The position numbers and the translations under genes were made by a program. Shown here one piece after another: positions 23,083-25,771 of a stretch of 25,771 bases of DNA. Within the stretch, counting starts at the first letter, position 1. Every line of letters begins with the position of its first letter. Source of the DNA: CAZBPZ01 sp964493955 (lineage in GTDB: Bacteria; Chloroflexota; Dehalococcoidia; Dehalococcoidales; Fen-1064); the NCBI GenBank assembly GCA_964493955.1, contig CAZBPZ010000019.1, positions 1 through 25,771 on the forward strand, read 5' to 3'. The notes under the pieces are model-generated. The model ran no database searches and had not been told where the DNA came from. It was given only the letters and a program-made list of their open reading frames with translations.

Positions 23083-23886
23083 TTGGCTCAATCAGGCTCA
23101 CCAGGACTGGGTGAGGCGGCCGGGAGGTTCCTGGCCAGCCTGCCTTCCGGGGACAAGGCGACCCACCAGCAGGAGGTATACCGGTTTGTGCGCTGGTTCG
23201 GCTGGGAGCGGCCCTGCGCCAGCCTTACTCCGGCCGATGTGGGCAAGTATGCCGGGCAGGTCTCTCAGGCGGATGCCGATTTCAAGGTGAAGCTGGAGCA
23301 GGTGCGGGCCTTCCTGGCCTACGTCCGCAAACAGGGCTGGAGCAACACCAGCCTGGCGGCCCACGTGAAGATACGCCAGGGGCGCGGCCGCACGGCGGCG
23401 CCGGTCGGGAAGGCGAAGCGGCGGCCGGTGCCACTCACCCGGCAGGGCTACGAGGAGCTGAGGGCCGAGCTGGAGAGGCTGCGGGCGCGGAGCCTGGAGC
23501 TTGTGGCTGACATTCAGCGTGCCGCGGCCGACAAGGACTTCCGGGAGAACGCCCCGCTGGCGGCCGCCCGCGAGGAGCGCGGCCAGGTAGAGGGCCGCAT
23601 TGCCGAGTTAACCGAGATGCTCGCCTCGGCTGTTATCATCGAGGAAAACCAGGCCCCCGGCCGGACGGCCTCGCTGGGGTGCGAGGTGGTGCTGCGCGAC
23701 CTGGACTCCGGGGCCGAGGTCTGTTACACTCTGGTCGGCCCGCGCGAGGTGGACATCCCGGGGGGCAAGATATCAACCGAGTCCCCGCTGGGCCGGGCAA
23801 TACTCGGTAAGACCGCCGGGGCCACGGTGGAGATAACGGTCCCGGCCGGCCGGATGCGTTACCAGGTGGTGCGGGTGTGCCGGTAG
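23083..23886 (+). CDS. GreA/GreB-like factor with N-terminal recombinase-type SAM-like domain
   Basis: The protein has 267 residues. Residues 8-95 resemble the core-binding SAM-like domain of tyrosine recombinases: EVYRFVRWFGWERPCASLTPADV, then KVKLEQVRAFLAYVRKQGWS. A basic linker follows (about 98-115). Residues 117-267 are a Gre factor: coiled-coil LTRQGYEELRAELERLRAR, tip ADKDFRENAPLAAAREE with the acidic pair Asp152/Glu155 matching GreA Asp41/Glu44, and the C-terminal domain with STESPLGRAILGKTAGATVE. It should reach RNA polymerase through the secondary channel and stimulate transcript cleavage. The start is TTG 23083, eight to nine bases after GAGGAGG. No recombinase catalytic domain is present. 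Confidence 0.9.
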   Translation: MAQSGSPGLGEAAGRFLASLPSGDKATHQQEVYRFVRWFGWERPCASLTPADVGKYAGQVSQADADFKVKLEQVRAFLAYVRKQGWSNTSLAAHVKIRQGRGRTAAPVGKAKRRPVPLTRQGYEELRAELERLRARSLELVADIQRAAADKDFRENAPLAAAREERGQVEGRIAELTEMLASAVIIEENQAPGRTASLGCEVVLRDLDSGAEVCYTLVGPREVDIPGGKISTESPLGRAILGKTAGATVEITVPAGRMRYQVVRVCR

Positions 23887-23894
23887 CCGGGGGC

Positions 23895-23924
23895 TTGGCG
23901 GCCTGCAGCCGGGAATAGTACAAT
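23895..23924 (+). promoter_or_regulatory. promoter of the aldehyde:ferredoxin oxidoreductase gene
   Basis: TTGGCG (23895-23900) and TACAAT (23919-23924) are 18 bp apart, with about 20 bases of leader containing AGGAGGG before ATG 23952. Confidence 0.5.
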
Positions 23925-23951
23925 GCATCAATCAAGCTCAAGGAGGGTCAC

Positions 23952-25771
23952 ATGGCGGAGCAGTCATCACCGGGGGGCTATACCGGCAGGATACTGAGGG
24001 TTGACCTCACCAACCGCCGCACCAGCGTGGAGCAGCCGGAGGACAGCTTCTACCGGCAGTACATCGGTGGCACAGCCCTGATAGGCTACTACTTGCTCAA
24101 GGAGGTGGCCCCGGGAATCGACCCGCTGGGGCCGGAAAATAAGCTCGTCTTCTCGGCCGGCGTGGCAACCGGGCTCCCGGCTGCCGGCTGCGGACGCAGC
24201 GGGGTCGGGGCCAAGTCACCGCTAACGGGGGCCTGGGGCGATGCCCAGGCGGGTGGTTTCTGGCCGGCCGAACTGAAGCGGGCCGGCTGGGACGCCATCA
24301 TCATTGAGGGGCAGGCCAGCAGCCCGGTGTACCTTTCAATCAGGGATGACAAGGTTGAAATAAGGGATGCCTCGCACCTCTGGGGTAAGACCACCGCCGA
24401 GGTGCAGCAGATGCTCCAGGACGAGGCGGGCGACCCGCGGCTACGCGTCTGCCAGGTAGGGCCGGCCGGGGAGAAGATGGTCCGGCTGGCCGCAATTGCC
24501 AACGACATCAACCGCTACTACGGCCGCTGCGGGCTGGGGGCTGTCATGGGCTCCAAGAAGCTCAAGGCGATTGCCGTGCGGGGTACCGGCGCCCTCAAGA
24601 CGGCTGACCCGGCGAAAGTCCGTGAGGTTGCCGGCACCATTGCCGACATCGCCAAGCGCTTTATGGGCGGGTTCACCGCCTACGGCACGAGCGGCGGCGT
24701 TCCCGGCCTGCAGGCAATGGGCATACTGCCCACGCTCAACTTCCGTGAAGGGCAGTTTGACCAGTTCAACAACATCAGCGGCCAGACGATGGCCGAGACA
24801 ATTCTGGTAGATAAGGACAACTGCACGGCCTGTCCTGTCAACTGCAAGCGCGTCGTTGAGGTGGGGCCACCCTACAACGTGAGCCGCATTTACGGGGGGC
24901 CGGAGTACGAGACTATCGGCTCGCTCGGCTCGCTTTGCGGCGTGGGTGACCTCAAGGCGATTGCCTACGGTAACCAGGTCTGCAATGCCCTTGGCCTTGA
25001 TACCATCGGCACCGGTACCACCATCGCCTTCGCCATGGAGTGCTTCGAGAACGGTATTATCGGCCCGGCCGATACCGGCGGGATTGAGCTTCGCTTCGGC
25101 AACGCCGGGGCAATGATGAAGATGGTGGACATGATAGGCCGCCGCGAGGGGATTGGAGATGTCCTGGCGGAGGGTGTGCGCCGTGCCGCCGAGAAATTCG
25201 GTAAGGGTGCCGAGCAGTTTGCCATGCACATCAAGGGGCAGGAATTACCGATGCACGACCCGCGCGGCAAGCGGGGGCTTGGCCTGGGCTATGCCACCTC
25301 GCCTACCGGCGCTGACCACATGCATAACATCCATGATACTGACATCCAGCGCGTCAACCCTACCATGAGCGAACTCGGCCTCCTTGAGGCACTGCCCCCG
25401 CGTGACCTGAGCGGGGCCAAGGTGAGGACCTTCTACTACCTGACAAACTGGCAGCACTTCAAGAACTGCGCCATCACGTGCATGTTTTTGCCCTACACTC
25501 CCAGCCAGATGTGTGCCCTCATCGGCGGTGCTACCGGCTGGAACATCACGCCCTGGGAGCTGATGAAAGTGGGCGAGCGCGCCCTGGCCCTGGCCCGCCT
25601 CTTCAACGCCCGCGAGGGGCTGACCGCCCGGGATGACTACCTGCCGGAGCGGCTCTACGGTGGCGTCAGCACCGGCCCCCAGAAGGGCAAGGGGATGGGG
25701 CGCCGTGCTGTCAGGAGTGCTCTCAACACCTACTACGGCATGGCCGGCTGGGACCGGCGCACCGGTGCGCC
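23952..25771 (+). CDS. aldehyde:ferredoxin oxidoreductase, 3' end cut by window edge
   Basis: Tungsten- or molybdenum-pterin enzyme that oxidises aldehydes to acids with ferredoxin. 606 codons are seen, most of the usual length of about 610-640. The N-terminal domain starts GGYTGRILRVDLTNRR and has GGTALIGYYLL, GRSGVGAKSPLTGAWGDAQ and RYYGRCGLGAVMGSKKLKAI. The [4Fe-4S] ligands are Cys291-x2-Cys294-x3-Cys298 (NCTACPVNCKR), with the fourth near Cys506/Cys510 (NCAITC). Pterin-binding segments include GGPEYETIGSLGS and DPRGKRGLGLGYATSPTGADH. AGGAGGG precedes the ATG. The substrate class cannot be fixed from sequence, and no dedicated ferredoxin or molybdopterin gene is in the window. Confidence 0.95.
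   Translation, partial: MAEQSSPGGYTGRILRVDLTNRRTSVEQPEDSFYRQYIGGTALIGYYLLKEVAPGIDPLGPENKLVFSAGVATGLPAAGCGRSGVGAKSPLTGAWGDAQAGGFWPAELKRAGWDAIIIEGQASSPVYLSIRDDKVEIRDASHLWGKTTAEVQQMLQDEAGDPRLRVCQVGPAGEKMVRLAAIANDINRYYGRCGLGAVMGSKKLKAIAVRGTGALKTADPAKVREVAGTIADIAKRFMGGFTAYGTSGGVPGLQAMGILPTLNFREGQFDQFNNISGQTMAETILVDKDNCTACPVNCKRVVEVGPPYNVSRIYGGPEYETIGSLGSLCGVGDLKAIAYGNQVCNALGLDTIGTGTTIAFAMECFENGIIGPADTGGIELRFGNAGAMMKMVDMIGRREGIGDVLAEGVRRAAEKFGKGAEQFAMHIKGQELPMHDPRGKRGLGLGYATSPTGADHMHNIHDTDIQRVNPTMSELGLLEALPPRDLSGAKVRTFYYLTNWQHFKNCAITCMFLPYTPSQMCALIGGATGWNITPWELMKVGERALALARLFNAREGLTARDDYLPERLYGGVSTGPQKGKGMGRRAVRSALNTYYGMAGWDRRTGA

Overview
The window is GC-rich (about 60-65% by eye) and densely coded, with short intergenic gaps. 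No tRNA, rRNA, CRISPR array, insertion sequence or phage gene was found. The gene set is that of an anaerobic bacterium: a tungsten/molybdenum aldehyde:ferredoxin oxidoreductase, a desulforedoxin-type rubredoxin-like protein, crotonases, short-type ThiC, PdxS/PdxT and a SpoIIIAA/R3H ATPase. I infer a member of the Chloroflexota, most likely Dehalococcoidia. This rests on gene content only; no marker gene here proves it.

Region 1 (1-4745, all minus strand) is an envelope and signalling block. An XRE-type repressor, a tiny two-helix membrane protein, a histidine kinase without its own sensor domain and a PhoB/OmpR-type response regulator form one operon. Downstream lies a second set: a NarL/LuxR-type regulator whose phosphoacceptor Asp is replaced by Asn, a membrane-anchored protein with a ubiquitin-like N-terminal domain, and a secreted protein with 53-residue repeats that runs off the left edge. 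Four copies of an 11-bp-period direct repeat, of the kind PhoB/PhoP-type regulators bind, lie between the two sets. I infer that the two-component system switches on the surface-protein set.

Region 2 (4750-10650, plus strand) is housekeeping: a COG2509-type FAD dehydrogenase, a YqeY-like protein, a PurS-PurL fusion, PurQ and a 40-residue desulforedoxin-like protein.

Region 3 (10665-17600, minus strand) holds a lipoprotein, two small membrane proteins, a B12-type radical SAM protein, and the chain rsmG, pdxS, pdxT, R3H ATPase and a membrane protein. The last four are tightly coupled.

Region 4 (17650-20230) has two crotonase-family enzymes and a nitrilase-superfamily amidohydrolase. The second crotonase lacks both classical glutamates. 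It shares a back-to-back promoter region with the amidohydrolase.

Region 5 (20250-25771, plus strand) starts with a TPP riboswitch and terminator ahead of thiC. A geranylgeranyl-reductase-family flavoprotein follows, then a GreA-like factor with an extra recombinase-type SAM-like N-terminal domain, and an aldehyde:ferredoxin oxidoreductase cut by the right edge.

Promoters are easy to recognise here. Many genes are preceded by TTGACA-like and TAGAAT/TATAAT-like hexamers 17-18 bp apart. Several of these promoters lie so close to the start codon that the transcripts would be leaderless or nearly so. The most unusual items are the ubiquitin-like/secreted protein pair with its 11-bp-repeat control region, the operator-like palindromes placed in promoter spacers, and the GreA fusion.
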